This document shows positions 15,800 to 25,528 of a stretch of 39,319 bases of DNA, one piece after another. The stretch is taken from positions 1 to 39,319 of the forward strand of contig RFZW01000007.1 of NCBI GenBank assembly GCA_009920495.1. Reading direction: 5' to 3'. The translations under genes were made by a program, and so were the position numbers. Position 1 is the first letter of the stretch; each line of letters opens with the position of its first letter. This DNA is from Chitinophagia bacterium (lineage in GTDB: Bacteria; Bacteroidota; Bacteroidia; Chitinophagales; Chitinophagaceae). The notes below the pieces were generated by a model. The model made no database searches, was not told the DNA's origin, and saw nothing but the letters and a program-made list of their open reading frames with translations.

Positions 15800-18543
15800 C
15801 CAATAATGAAGGGCTATTGAGTTTTGATGGCAAATATTGGAAATCATATCCTTTACCAAATAAAACCATCGTTCGATCACTTGAAATTGGCACTGATAAT
15901 AAGATATATGTAGGTGGCCAGGATGAATTTGGATACTTCACACCATCTATTAATGGACGGCTCACCTATCACTCCTTAGTTCAATTTGTAAAAGAGGGCG
16001 ATAAGGATTTTGCTGATGTATGGGATATTGCACAATATAAGAATGAGGTATTTTTTAGAACTTCCAGACGCATATTTAAAGTAGCAAATAATAAAATAAC
16101 CGTTTACACTGCTCCTTCTGAATGGAGTTATGTTGGCATTTGCAATGGTGTATTATTTGCTCATGATATTAAAGGTGGCTTATTGCAGTTTCAAAATAAT
16201 AGTTGGCAATTAATTGCAGCGGCTTCCTTACTTAAAAATGTAGAAGTCACCTCCATTCTTTCATTAAATGGCGGCATTATTATAACGACACTTAAAAATG
16301 GCATATACAGTTATGCAAATAACCAAGTGGTTAAAATTCAAACACCCACTACACAGCTAATTGAAAATCAAAGAATTTATTCGGCCACTGTTATTGATAA
16401 TACATGGATAGGTATTGCAACCACCAATGCAGGGGCAATGATCATAAATAGTAAAGGCGAATTAATTCAAAGCTTAACCAAAACAGAAGGCATTCAGAAT
16501 AATAATATATTAAATATATTTTCAGACAAACAGGGAAACCTTTGGCTCGGCTTAAATAATGGTATTGATTGCATTGGATTCAATAATGCGATTAAACATA
16601 TCAATCCCAAATACCAGGATGCTTCCGCTTATGCAACTATCATACATCAAAACAAATTATATGTAGGAACCTCGAGCGGTTTATTTAGTGTGCCTCTTAC
16701 TGAAAAAAATGATTTGAGTTTTAATAGAGGTGATTTTTCACTTATACCTAATACTGTAGGTCAAGTATGGAATTTATCGGAGGTTAATAATGAATTAATT
16801 CTATCCCATCATGAAGGTGCATTTGCAATTAAAAACGATGAAGCCAACTTAATTTCCAATATGACTGGATTTTGGAATTTTCAACCAATTACTGGTTTAC
16901 AGAATATGGTACCTCGAAATAATTTAAATAATCAAGTTGTTGCTGGTAATTATAAAGGCTTGGCTTTTTTTAATCAAAGTGGATCTAAATTTCAACTCAC
17001 TGGACAAGTACCAAATTTTACGCAATCTTCAAGATATGTCGCAGTAGATGACGGTGCACATATATGGGTATCGCATCCATTTCATGGTGTTTACAAAGTA
17101 GCCAAAGAAATTATTAGCACAGAGAAGGTAAAGATATATACACAATCAAATGGTTTGCCATCCACATTGAACAACCATGTTTTTAAAGTTAAAAATGAAA
17201 TATTAATTGCCACGGAAAAAGGGGTGTATGGATACAATGAAGGAAAAGATATTTTTGAAGCGAACCCATTTTATCATAATTTATTAGGCGAGCAAAGTTT
17301 GCGTTATTTGAAGGAAGACAAGGAAGGCAATATTTGGTTTATACATGAGAAGCAATTGGGCGTGGTGGATATGTCAAGTAAAACACCACGTATCATATAC
17401 ATACCCGAATTGAATAATAAATTATTAAGTGGCTTTGAATTGGTATACCCAGTAGATGAGCGTAATATTTTCGTTGCTGGGGAAAGCGGGTTATTCAATT
17501 TAAATTATAAAAAGTATAAAAAAAATAATTATGAATTACAGGTGCATATTCGTGAAGTAAGAATCACTGGAGATAACACAGATAGTTTATTATTTGGCGG
17601 CTATTTTACTGGCATTAATGAAAAACAAGCACAAAATAAAAGTAGTATTCCGGAGGTTGCAAGAAAATGGCAGATGATTCATTTTGAATTTTCGTCAGCT
17701 CTTTTTGGCTTACAGAAAAACTTAGAATACAGCTACCGCCTAAATGGACTTGAAAATAATTGGTCAAAATGGACCAATAAAACCGAAAAAGAATATACGA
17801 ATCTTCCTCCTGGTAATTATGTATTTGAAATTAAAGTGCGAGATAATTTAGGAGAGGAATCGCAGGTGGATAGTTTTTCATTTAATGTATTACCTCCATG
17901 GTATCGTTCTACTTGGGCCTATGTTTTATATTTTGCCATCTTTATCATCATTATTTTATTGATCATCCAATGGCAAAAAGGCAAATTTATTGTACAGCAA
18001 CAAAAACATAATGAAGAACAAGAAAAATTAAATTATTTAAAGCAATTAGAAATAGATAAAGCAGAAAGTAAGTTGACTGAAATTCAGAATGAAAAATTAC
18101 AAGTTGAAATAGATTCTAAAAATTCTGAATTGATCAATTTTACCATGCACTTAGTTCAAAAGGGGGAATTATTGACGGATTTAAAATCACACATGTCTAA
18201 AATGACAAAGCTGATTGACAACCCCATTGCACATGAGGAATTGAAAAAAATGATTAAAGTAATTAATGATGCGGATAAAATGGATAAGGATTGGGAAAAC
18301 TTCACGAATCACTTTGACAAAGCGCATAACTCCTTTACCGTTAATATTAAAGAGAAATTCCCTAAGCTGACTGCCAATGAATTAAAACTTTGTACCTTTT
18401 TACGTGTGAATCTAACCACGAAGGAAATTGCGCAATTAATGAATATATCTATGCGTGGTGTTGAAATTAGCAGATACCGTTTAAGAAAAAAATTAAACCT
18501 CCCTACGGAAATGTCCTTATTTGATTTCTTAAATGAAATTTAG
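15800..18543 (+). CDS. Membrane-bound glycan sensor-regulator (propeller, Y_Y_Y, TM, coiled coil, LuxR-type HTH), N-terminus missing
   Basis: A one-protein regulator of about 910 residues. Numbering from the TTG at 15817: two-component-regulator propeller repeats (~1-560; NLWLGLNNGIDCIG, GNIWFIHEKQLG), a Y_Y_Y domain (~600-690, ENNWSKWTNKTEKEYTNLPPGNY), one TM helix (~698-720), a cytoplasmic coiled coil, and a C-terminal HTH (~857-908, NLTTKEIAQLMNISMRGVEISRYRLRKK cut here to its core TTKEIAQLMNISMRG). It lacks histidine kinase and receiver domains, so it is not a classical hybrid two-component sensor. The frame has no proper start: family-like VANNEGLLSFDG begins right after a stop at 15790, with no signal peptide. 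An ATG at 15789 in another frame (MKCSQ then stop) may be the original start, implying ~50-60 missing residues. It is divergent from susC, which it presumably controls. Confidence 0.82.
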
Positions 18544-18565
18544 TAGGAATATGCTACTTGATATT

Positions 18566-18607
18566 TCATGCAGCTATGCTTACTGGTATTTCTGCATGAT
18601 TTTTTTT
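18566..18607 (+). terminator. Candidate intrinsic terminator for the regulator gene, overlapping the convergent gene's 3' end
   Basis: TCATGCAG (18566-18573) pairs with CTGCATGA (18592-18599) around an 18-base loop and is followed by eight T residues (18600-18607). It serves the plus-strand regulator. Its right arm and T-tract lie inside the last codons of the convergent minus-strand gene. The loop is long, so this is tentative. Confidence 0.45.
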
Positions 18608-20493
18608 CCTAGTTCAACGCCATCCACATTGAATAAAAATTGTGCAGGCAATGGGGATGGATTGTAATAAGTAATTCTTTTTTTAAGATTCAAGTCCGCC
18701 TTTACCCCTAATTTACCTTGTGGTGTTATCACTGATACATCCACAATGCCCGCATTATTGGTAACATTACATTTGGCATTAAGTACAGTTGCCCTAAAAT
18801 TGGCAAATGCAGCATTAGTGGTTATGCCCTCTGCTGTTTTCCACCACATGGCAATGGTCGCCTTACCATTTTTCGAATGTTTTAATGTCATTCGAATCAG
18901 TTTATTATTCGTTAACGAAAAGTTTTCACGAGATGCCTTGTATTCAAATCCATCATTAATGATACATGCCACTTCATTAGTAGGCGCATCCTCATATAAA
19001 ATTTTAAAAGCAACCACAACATCCTCAAATTTTACAAAAAGTGTTTTTGTACTATCTAAGCCAAGCTGGCTGCCAATGGTTGGAACTGCCATTTTTTTAT
19101 TGCCAATCCAAACTTCATTAAAAACATTAGGTAACAAAATAGTTGAATTTAAATAATCCTTGATACTATTATGGTCCTTTTGCCCTGACACCAACATGAC
19201 AAACTCATTTTTATTTTGAGCAACCTGCATAAATGGCATCAAATGTCTTGTTTTACCCCAGCCGCCGTTTAAGGGATAATTTTTGGTTTGTAAATTTAAA
19301 AATTTATCGCCCCAGCCTTGTGCACCCCATTGACCATAATGATCATCACGTCCTTCCATGACATAGGTTATATTTGCCATTGCAGGAACCGTTTTGCTAC
19401 TTAAATAAATAACAAAGGTTTTGTCATCTGGGCTATATGTTTGATTGGAGGACGCTATGGCTAATTTTTTTCCAACATACTCGGTCGCATATGCGTTCGG
19501 AAAACTATCCCACTTTTGTATGATATATTTATTTTGTCGGTACATTAATTCCTTTTGTTGTGGGCTTAATCCGATTTCCTTTAATCTAGCAAAACATACT
19601 TGATGAAATAATTGATTATTATTATTGACTTTCCCTAATAAGGGATTAAAATATTTTTCTTCTAGCAAATCTCTCGCAAATGCTCGGTTATAATCTCTAC
19701 TATGTGCGCCTCCCAAAAATCCACCCAATGGATTATAATGCGAACAAAAATCAGTCAAAAATAAATTCAACAAATCTGCAGTCTTGGTTTGAATATCCTT
19801 ATCTTTTGCAAATTGCGAAAGTAATAAAAGCGACTCTAAATCAACGCCTCCATAGGTAGGACTGTCATACTCTCTATTTCCATAGTTTGCAATATGCTTT
19901 ATAAATATATTAAGATACGCTCGGCCTTGTTCTAAAACTTCCGGCTTATTATATACTTGGCCAAGTGCAATTAAGTTCCAAATACGCATTAAATATATAT
20001 TGGTATAGGAAACGCGCACATTGGCTCTAGTTATTCCACTTAAAGCATAATCAAATATAGTATCAAGCGCTTTTCGACTTCCAGCAGATAACTGATTATC
20101 ATATAACAACTTGATAAGAATACCATATTGTACGCAAAATTCAACATTATTATTATCCTCAACTATATTTTTAGGATTTACCCAGCTCCAATAAATATTA
20201 CCATAATTAAAATCTTTGGGATTTGTAACAACCCGAGTAATCATTTTATTTAATAGCCACTCAATGTCGTTTTGATTAAATTGTTTTGTATCCATTGCAT
20301 CTAAAATGAATAAAAAACAATCACGCAATCCCAATTTAGGTATGGGCTGATGCAATAGGTCCCATTTTTCTTTCAATAATGCTACTCTAGCTGTAGGATT
20401 TGCTACTGCTGGAACTTTGTAACCATTAGTTTGTGCAGTTGAAAAATTTGCAAATAACAAAATGACTATTAAACCGATTACAATTTTTTTCAT
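18580..20493 (-). CDS. Secreted protein of unknown family, probable alpha/alpha-toroid glycan-active enzyme
   Basis: 637 residues from the ATG at 20493, chosen because MKKIVIGLIVILLFANFSTAQ is a clean Sec signal; the ATG at 20532 would add 13 residues before it. I do not recognise a named family. Residues ~30-330 are helix-rich with repeated hairpin-like segments and a conserved-looking NREYDSPTYGGVDLESLLLL followed by GGFLGGAHSRDYNRAF. The rest is beta-rich (EGRDDHYGQWGAQGW, MAMWWKT-like IAMWWKT, KKRITYYNPSPLPAQF). This helix-toroid then beta-sandwich order resembles chondroitin/heparinase-type lyases and several glycoside hydrolases, but no catalytic signature can be assigned. It follows the GH95-like gene on the same strand with a 92-base gap, so a shared substrate is likely. 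Confidence 0.6.
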   Translation of the reverse strand: MKKIVIGLIVILLFANFSTAQTNGYKVPAVANPTARVALLKEKWDLLHQPIPKLGLRDCFLFILDAMDTKQFNQNDIEWLLNKMITRVVTNPKDFNYGNIYWSWVNPKNIVEDNNNVEFCVQYGILIKLLYDNQLSAGSRKALDTIFDYALSGITRANVRVSYTNIYLMRIWNLIALGQVYNKPEVLEQGRAYLNIFIKHIANYGNREYDSPTYGGVDLESLLLLSQFAKDKDIQTKTADLLNLFLTDFCSHYNPLGGFLGGAHSRDYNRAFARDLLEEKYFNPLLGKVNNNNQLFHQVCFARLKEIGLSPQQKELMYRQNKYIIQKWDSFPNAYATEYVGKKLAIASSNQTYSPDDKTFVIYLSSKTVPAMANITYVMEGRDDHYGQWGAQGWGDKFLNLQTKNYPLNGGWGKTRHLMPFMQVAQNKNEFVMLVSGQKDHNSIKDYLNSTILLPNVFNEVWIGNKKMAVPTIGSQLGLDSTKTLFVKFEDVVVAFKILYEDAPTNEVACIINDGFEYKASRENFSLTNNKLIRMTLKHSKNGKATIAMWWKTAEGITTNAAFANFRATVLNAKCNVTNNAGIVDVSVITPQGKLGVKADLNLKKRITYYNPSPLPAQFLFNVDGVELGKKIMQKYQ

Positions 20494-20585
20494 ATAACAC
20501 TTAAATTGAAGCACATTAATAATGCGCCTCAAGTTAATTAAATATCTTTAATAATGATTACCGCTACTGTATATAGTGCATCAGT

Positions 20586-22910
20586 TTAATTGCGATTTTT
20601 TTTCAAAGTACTTTCCTTGTGATTTTTTTGAAGCCCCCACCATTGTGTGTCAAAACTTGTACTTTTAACTGGGGTTATGGCAGCGCTTGGAAAGTTTTTA
20701 TGGCTAATTGTAATTACTTCTCCCACTTTAGTATTAAGCGTGATATAGGATTTATTTTGCTCCTCTTTTAATTGATAAATGGATTTACCCATATTGGAAG
20801 CGATATTTAAAGCAATTGCAGGAATAGTTGTAACAATAGTAGTAATTCCACCTTTTTCACTTTTAACAATCACAACTGCAGTTTTACTTGACTTGCGCGC
20901 AGCGCTTACTAAAAAAGCCCCTTCTGCACGCAAATTTTCAAAACTTGCTTCCTCCCAAGCATCTGGTATTGCAGGAAAAACTTGAATGATTGGCTCCTGA
21001 CTTTGTAATAACATTTCTAATAAGCTATTGGTCATGCCATGGGGCGTTTCAAAACAAGGTCCCGCTTCTGCATATAAGCCATTCACTTCAGCATGTTTTA
21101 ATAAAAAGGTATCTAAAAAATTATATGCTAAGTTGCCTTTATTTAATAAGGAAGCCATTGATGAAGCAGCTACATAGGAATACCCCCTGAACTTTTTATT
21201 CATTGAAATCCAATAATTAGTGGATTTGTTTGCAATTGCTAAGGAAGCTGAATCAGTTAACGAAACTTCACGATAAGGGTAAATCATCATTAAATGTGAA
21301 AAATGGCGATGTCCAGTTAATAATTCTTTGTCCTTCCCAATTAAGTACCCCTTTTCATTGGTATAATAAGGTGGCAAATGGATTAAAATTTCTTCCCATT
21401 TTTTTCTGTCCGCATCATTGGATTTAAGTAACCGGTCTGTATTAATTAAAGTTTTTAATCCCCATTTTAAAGCACTTAAACTATAATGTGCATCTACCGC
21501 ATCGCTGTATTCTGGCGAAAATGAATTTACCAAATGATAAATACCTTGATCATCCTTGTTTAGTAAATGAATTAAAAAATTGACCGATCTTTTAAGTAAT
21601 GGGAATATGCGCGTTTGTAATTCATTGGTATCTTTCGAATATAAAAAATACTTATGGTAATAAAATAAAGCCCAAGTTAAATTACCAGGTTCAAATTTTC
21701 CATTTTCAATTTCTTCGTTTAATACAGGTGAATGTAAATCGTAGGATGAAATTCGATTAACAGCAGCTGCATCATACTGCCATTTCGCTGGGGCATTTTT
21801 AATTAATGTATTTTGATTGTTATAAAACGCATCAAACAAGGACCTGCCTAATTCCAAATGATTCGAAGCAAATACGGACGAATAAGCCAATTGTGTATTT
21901 AAGTTCCACCAAATAGCAGGCCAAGGTGTTTTACTTTTATACCATGGACCCATCAAATCAACCATGGGCTTACCTGCTCTGGTAGCGGATGCCATATTAT
22001 ATTGCTCCATCCAATAATATCCTTGCATTCTAGCATCGGGAATGGAAATAAAACTTTGTTTTGTAAAATTATGCCACCAATTGCGATGATTTTGTAAAAC
22101 AGCAGATTCCCCTTTTTTAATATAGTTATTTATAAATTGAATAGCTTCTGCAGTGGCACTTTTATTTATCGCAACTTCATTTCCCACGGCAATTAATAAT
22201 ACACTGGTATCTATTATTTGCTTTACCTTATACACTGTACTATAGCCATTGCTATATAAAAGTGGTTGATGACAAATATGATATCCTGCAGAATCTTTTT
22301 CTATAAAGGATGGATTATACTGATAATCTGTAATGCCATTTTTTTTACTTTGGGAAGTAATTCTTGGCGAAATACTTTCTTCTCCCACCCATTGCCATTG
22401 TATATTTTTTTCATCTGCTGTCCCATACACTTTTACTACAATAACATCTTGTCCTGTTGGAACGTATGCGAAAAAATGAATGGTTCCTTTGGTTGTTTTT
22501 ATAGTTCCAGTACTTTCCGCATTGTAAATATCCAATTGCATATCAGCAGATAAAATTGCTCCATTTGTATTTAATAACATTTTTCCAATGGGTAAGCGCG
22601 GTCTTGATAATAATTGTTCAAAGGCAACCGTATCCGAATTATGTGGTCGTTGATCAGTAACATCTGATCTCCCGATATCAAATCGAATCGCTTGATTATT
22701 TTCCTTATAAATATTTGTACCTAGCTGCCCGTTGCCTAAAAGTATACCCGTATAATAATTATCACTAATCGAATCCCATTTAAGCATTTGCGCTTGCATA
22801 AACGATTCCCATTGAATATTATTATTGAATGATTGTGAATATCCTTGTATACTAATGCATATAAAAAATATACATACTCCTATTTTAAAAAAATTATTAT
22901 AACTGTGCAT
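20586..22910 (-). CDS. GH95-like glycoside hydrolase (alpha-L-fucosidase/galactosidase fold)
   Basis: 774 residues with a Sec signal ending at QGYSQ. The N-terminal beta domain contains TGILLGNGQLGTNI, the common opening of this group. The (alpha/alpha)6 barrel holds WPAIWWNLNTQLAYSSVF, corresponding to the Asn-bearing substrate motif, then NLTWALFYYHKYF, NSFSPEYSD with a candidate acid Glu, and GHRHFSHLMMIYPY. The C-terminal beta domain includes VFPAIPDAWEEASFENLRAEGAFLVSA. GH95 enzymes invert alpha-1,2-fucosides or alpha-galactosides. This protein is divergent enough that the substrate is open, and a related unclassified family is possible. Transcribed divergently from the second GH16. Confidence 0.72.
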   Translation of the reverse strand: MHSYNNFFKIGVCIFFICISIQGYSQSFNNNIQWESFMQAQMLKWDSISDNYYTGILLGNGQLGTNIYKENNQAIRFDIGRSDVTDQRPHNSDTVAFEQLLSRPRLPIGKMLLNTNGAILSADMQLDIYNAESTGTIKTTKGTIHFFAYVPTGQDVIVVKVYGTADEKNIQWQWVGEESISPRITSQSKKNGITDYQYNPSFIEKDSAGYHICHQPLLYSNGYSTVYKVKQIIDTSVLLIAVGNEVAINKSATAEAIQFINNYIKKGESAVLQNHRNWWHNFTKQSFISIPDARMQGYYWMEQYNMASATRAGKPMVDLMGPWYKSKTPWPAIWWNLNTQLAYSSVFASNHLELGRSLFDAFYNNQNTLIKNAPAKWQYDAAAVNRISSYDLHSPVLNEEIENGKFEPGNLTWALFYYHKYFLYSKDTNELQTRIFPLLKRSVNFLIHLLNKDDQGIYHLVNSFSPEYSDAVDAHYSLSALKWGLKTLINTDRLLKSNDADRKKWEEILIHLPPYYTNEKGYLIGKDKELLTGHRHFSHLMMIYPYREVSLTDSASLAIANKSTNYWISMNKKFRGYSYVAASSMASLLNKGNLAYNFLDTFLLKHAEVNGLYAEAGPCFETPHGMTNSLLEMLLQSQEPIIQVFPAIPDAWEEASFENLRAEGAFLVSAARKSSKTAVVIVKSEKGGITTIVTTIPAIALNIASNMGKSIYQLKEEQNKSYITLNTKVGEVITISHKNFPSAAITPVKSTSFDTQWWGLQKNHKESTLKKNRN

Positions 22911-22993
22911 ACTTAAATATTATATACAAATATGCTATAAAAATATTAACAAATTGATTAATCTGGATCATACTTTATCTATTAAATAAATAT

Positions 22994-23001
22994 TACATTT
23001 G
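22994..23001 (+). promoter_or_regulatory. Possible -7 promoter element for the second GH16
   Basis: TACATTTG matches TAnnTTTG and ends 20 bases before the ATG at 23022, in the 111-base divergent intergenic region. No TTTG box is evident at the usual -33 spacing (a TTG lies somewhat farther upstream, at 22954-22956). Confidence 0.4.
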
Positions 23002-23021
23002 AATTAGCTAATTTAATTTTT

Positions 23022-23912
23022 ATGAAAAATAAAATCGCCCTGATTTCTTTTGTTGTCGCAATACTTTTCATTTCAAGTACAGTTGTTTACAAAAAGCATT
23101 ACAAACTTGTTGATGGTTACATGCTAGTTCAAAATGAAAGTAGGCGTAATGAAACTACCCAATGGGAATTAGTGTGGGAAGATGATTTCAATAAAGGTGC
23201 ACTTGACACTAATAGATGGTCACGTATTGATCTTTTCACTTCACCTAAATGGCAAACACCTATTGATAAATGGAGATCAGCAACAGGGTGGAATAGATAT
23301 ATTACAAGTACCAATAATGAAGTAGTTACATTTGACAAAGACAATATTTACTTAAGGGGTATTGTGAATAATGATACGATTAATGGCGATCCTCGCCCAA
23401 TGCTTACCGGCGGTATATATAGTTGGAAGAAATTTGCCTTTCAATATGGTCGTATTGAAATTAAAGCAAAATTGGATGCTGCTTATGGTTCATGGCCTGC
23501 CATTTGGATGATGTCTGAGAAAGATATTTATCCCAATCAACATAATGGCGAGATGGATATTATGGAAAAATTAAATCACGATGCATTTGCTTACCAAACT
23601 ACCCATAATCATTATACCATTACATTAAAACAAGAAACCCCTAAAAAATTTAATACAGGTAAAATAGATACGAGTGGTTACAATATATATAGTGTAAGTT
23701 GGTATCCTGATAAATTGGTGTATGCCATCAACGGTATTGAAACTATTACCTATCCCAAAGTGCCAGGTGCAGGCACGTACCAATGGCCATTTGATCAACC
23801 ATTTTACTTGATGATTGACCAGCAGTTAGAAGGTAGCTGGCCCGGGAAAGTCACCAACCCCAAAGAACTACCTATCAATATGGTAGTGGACTGGGTTAGG
23901 TTATATCAATAA
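23022..23912 (+). CDS. GH16-family endo-glycanase, membrane-anchored or secreted
   Basis: 296 residues. The N-terminal hydrophobic segment (5-22) has no lipobox Cys and no clear cleavage site, so it may be a signal anchor. The GH16 domain spans ~48-296: WELVWEDDFNKG, FQYGRIEIKAKLDA, SWPAIWMM, the catalytic NGEMDIMEKLNHD (Glu177, Asp179, Glu182) and VVDWVRLYQ. The substrate-facing region after the catalytic strand (THNHYTITLK) differs from the laminarinase at 7767, so another specificity is plausible (beta-glucan, agar- or porphyran-like galactan, or mixed-linkage glucan). The stop lies only 8 bases from the stop of the convergent GH172 gene, leaving no room for a terminator between them. Confidence 0.85.
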   Translation: MKNKIALISFVVAILFISSTVVYKKHYKLVDGYMLVQNESRRNETTQWELVWEDDFNKGALDTNRWSRIDLFTSPKWQTPIDKWRSATGWNRYITSTNNEVVTFDKDNIYLRGIVNNDTINGDPRPMLTGGIYSWKKFAFQYGRIEIKAKLDAAYGSWPAIWMMSEKDIYPNQHNGEMDIMEKLNHDAFAYQTTHNHYTITLKQETPKKFNTGKIDTSGYNIYSVSWYPDKLVYAINGIETITYPKVPGAGTYQWPFDQPFYLMIDQQLEGSWPGKVTNPKELPINMVVDWVRLYQ

Positions 23913-23920
23913 ATTACTGC

Positions 23921-25528
23921 CTACAGCTTAATTTCACTAAGTGTAACCCCCAATAGTTTTAGTGTTAAAGCATTTAAATCTGTATCATTTCCTTTTAAGT
24001 GTATCGTTTTTTGAATATGCATTTGTGTGTCACCTGGCAACAAAGCCATTGCTGGAGATGACCCTTCTAATTCATAAAACTTACCCATTTGTTTGCCATC
24101 CACCGGGCCATCTGTATAGGCATTTAACGCATCGCCTTTAAAGGGTTCGGATTGCATTTGCCATAATGAATTTACATAATCGGTTTTGCCTTGAGGCAAA
24201 GTAAACTGTATAATAGTTAACACTTTATTTTCTGCATCATAACTAGCCGCCATTGACGTTGCGCGTAATGGCGAAATGCCTATTTTACTTCTTTGCTTTG
24301 CATCTGCTTTAAATAACAAGTGTCCATTTTTTACTTGTAATCTGGTGGTATCTAATTTTCCGAAATAATCATCAGTTACAATTTTTCCTAACTTAGTTTC
24401 ATCTCCATGTTGGTAAGGAACAAAAACAGTGGTATGATCATTCGCTTGCAACATACTCAATACCCATATGGATAATTGACCTGTATTTTTGGTCCAAGGG
24501 AATTGGCCTATATTTTTTACTTTGTTTTCTGTTTCAAATCCAACCGCCTTTATCGAAGCGCCCGTTTTCACACCAAGGGCATTGGTAATATTTTCACTGC
24601 TTAATAATTTTATTTTTCTATTTACTTCCAAGTCAAATGGGGTGCCCGAATAATTTAACAAATGAATTTTCTTATTAAAAACAGCCTCCGTGTTTGTTGT
24701 CGCTATTAAATCAAAGCCTTCGGTATCAAGGCTTGGCGGTACATACCAATTTTCAAACTTGAATTCAGTATTGGGTTTAAAATAAATAGAGAATTGCCCA
24801 CCTTCTGGTCCTAACCAAAATCTTTCTTCGCCCCCAAAGGCATTAAAATGAGGCGTTAGTTTATTTGCTGCAATTAAATCATGGTTAATCCATCCAAAAC
24901 TAAATCCCTTTTCACCTTCGGCCGTACTAGTCATTACGCGGCCTTGGTATTTTGGTAATACAATTAAAGAAGCATCTCCGTTTTTTAACAACACTAAATC
25001 CTTGTGGTATTTTTTTAAAAAAGCGAGGTCGTAGCCAAATGAACCTTTTTTATTTTCATCCGCGACGCTTACTTGGGTATTTAAATTATTAAAGGGCTTG
25101 TCTAGATAAAAATAGGCGGTTGAAGCCAACTCATCAGTTCGATAAAAATTCATTCCAAAATTTTTGTTATCAAAAAATGGATTGTTGATGCCTCCTTCAA
25201 AACTGGTATCTAATAACCCATAAGTAATAGGTGGGTTGCCCTTTAAATTAAATATATCACTGCCAAGGCGACCGCCTTCTTGTTTAATGAAAAAAACAGG
25301 TTTAATATTTGCGCCATTTTTTATTAGTGATCTAATTTTTTCAACAGAACTGTTCCCAATTTGCTGAATGGTCACTTTGCATTGACTTTGAAAATAAATT
25401 GGATCAGGTACATGATATCTATAAAAACAATACTCCCCTTTTTTATCATCTGAAATTTTGGCCCCATCCTGAACCAATATAATCTTCCGTTCCTGTGCCT
25501 GAAAGTGAGGGTAATTTGCTATCCCCAT
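23921..25528 (-). CDS. GH172 (DUF2961) enzyme, C-terminal fragment
   Basis: 535 residues in this frame, with true family sequence starting only near 25456 (ISDDKKGEYCFYRYHVPDPIYF). The first ~24 residues are the neighbouring fragment's sequence read in another frame. The part up to ~25250 completes the GH172 core, including VTIQQIG. The remainder (~24000-25150) is a long C-terminal extension rich in beta strands (GFSFGWINHDLIAANKL, FNAFGGEERFWLGPEGGQFS) that is found in multi-domain members. DUF2961 proteins are now known as GH172, with characterised difructose-dianhydride and arabinofuranose-active members. The substrate here is unknown. Confidence 0.7.
   Translation of the reverse strand: MGIANYPHFQAQERKIILVQDGAKISDDKKGEYCFYRYHVPDPIYFQSQCKVTIQQIGNSSVEKIRSLIKNGANIKPVFFIKQEGGRLGSDIFNLKGNPPITYGLLDTSFEGGINNPFFDNKNFGMNFYRTDELASTAYFYLDKPFNNLNTQVSVADENKKGSFGYDLAFLKKYHKDLVLLKNGDASLIVLPKYQGRVMTSTAEGEKGFSFGWINHDLIAANKLTPHFNAFGGEERFWLGPEGGQFSIYFKPNTEFKFENWYVPPSLDTEGFDLIATTNTEAVFNKKIHLLNYSGTPFDLEVNRKIKLLSSENITNALGVKTGASIKAVGFETENKVKNIGQFPWTKNTGQLSIWVLSMLQANDHTTVFVPYQHGDETKLGKIVTDDYFGKLDTTRLQVKNGHLLFKADAKQRSKIGISPLRATSMAASYDAENKVLTIIQFTLPQGKTDYVNSLWQMQSEPFKGDALNAYTDGPVDGKQMGKFYELEGSSPAMALLPGDTQMHIQKTIHLKGNDTDLNALTLKLLGVTLSEIKL

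Noticed and set aside
15590-15800. Invertible promoter in front of susC, as known in Bacteroides
   Set aside because: No pair of inverted repeats flanking a promoter segment and no recombinase gene in the window; only direct 11-bp repeats are present.
7681-20580. Possible shared operator CGCTACT near 7700 and 20562, both in intercistronic gaps
   Set aside because: Only seven bases match, and the surrounding inverted repeats differ in length and symmetry; not enough to call a common site.
25446-25528. Programmed ribosomal frameshifting as the explanation for split GH172, GH3 and GH116
   Set aside because: In each case conserved residues are missing at the junction, not just the frame, so a -1/+1 slip would not restore the protein. 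Deletion fits better.
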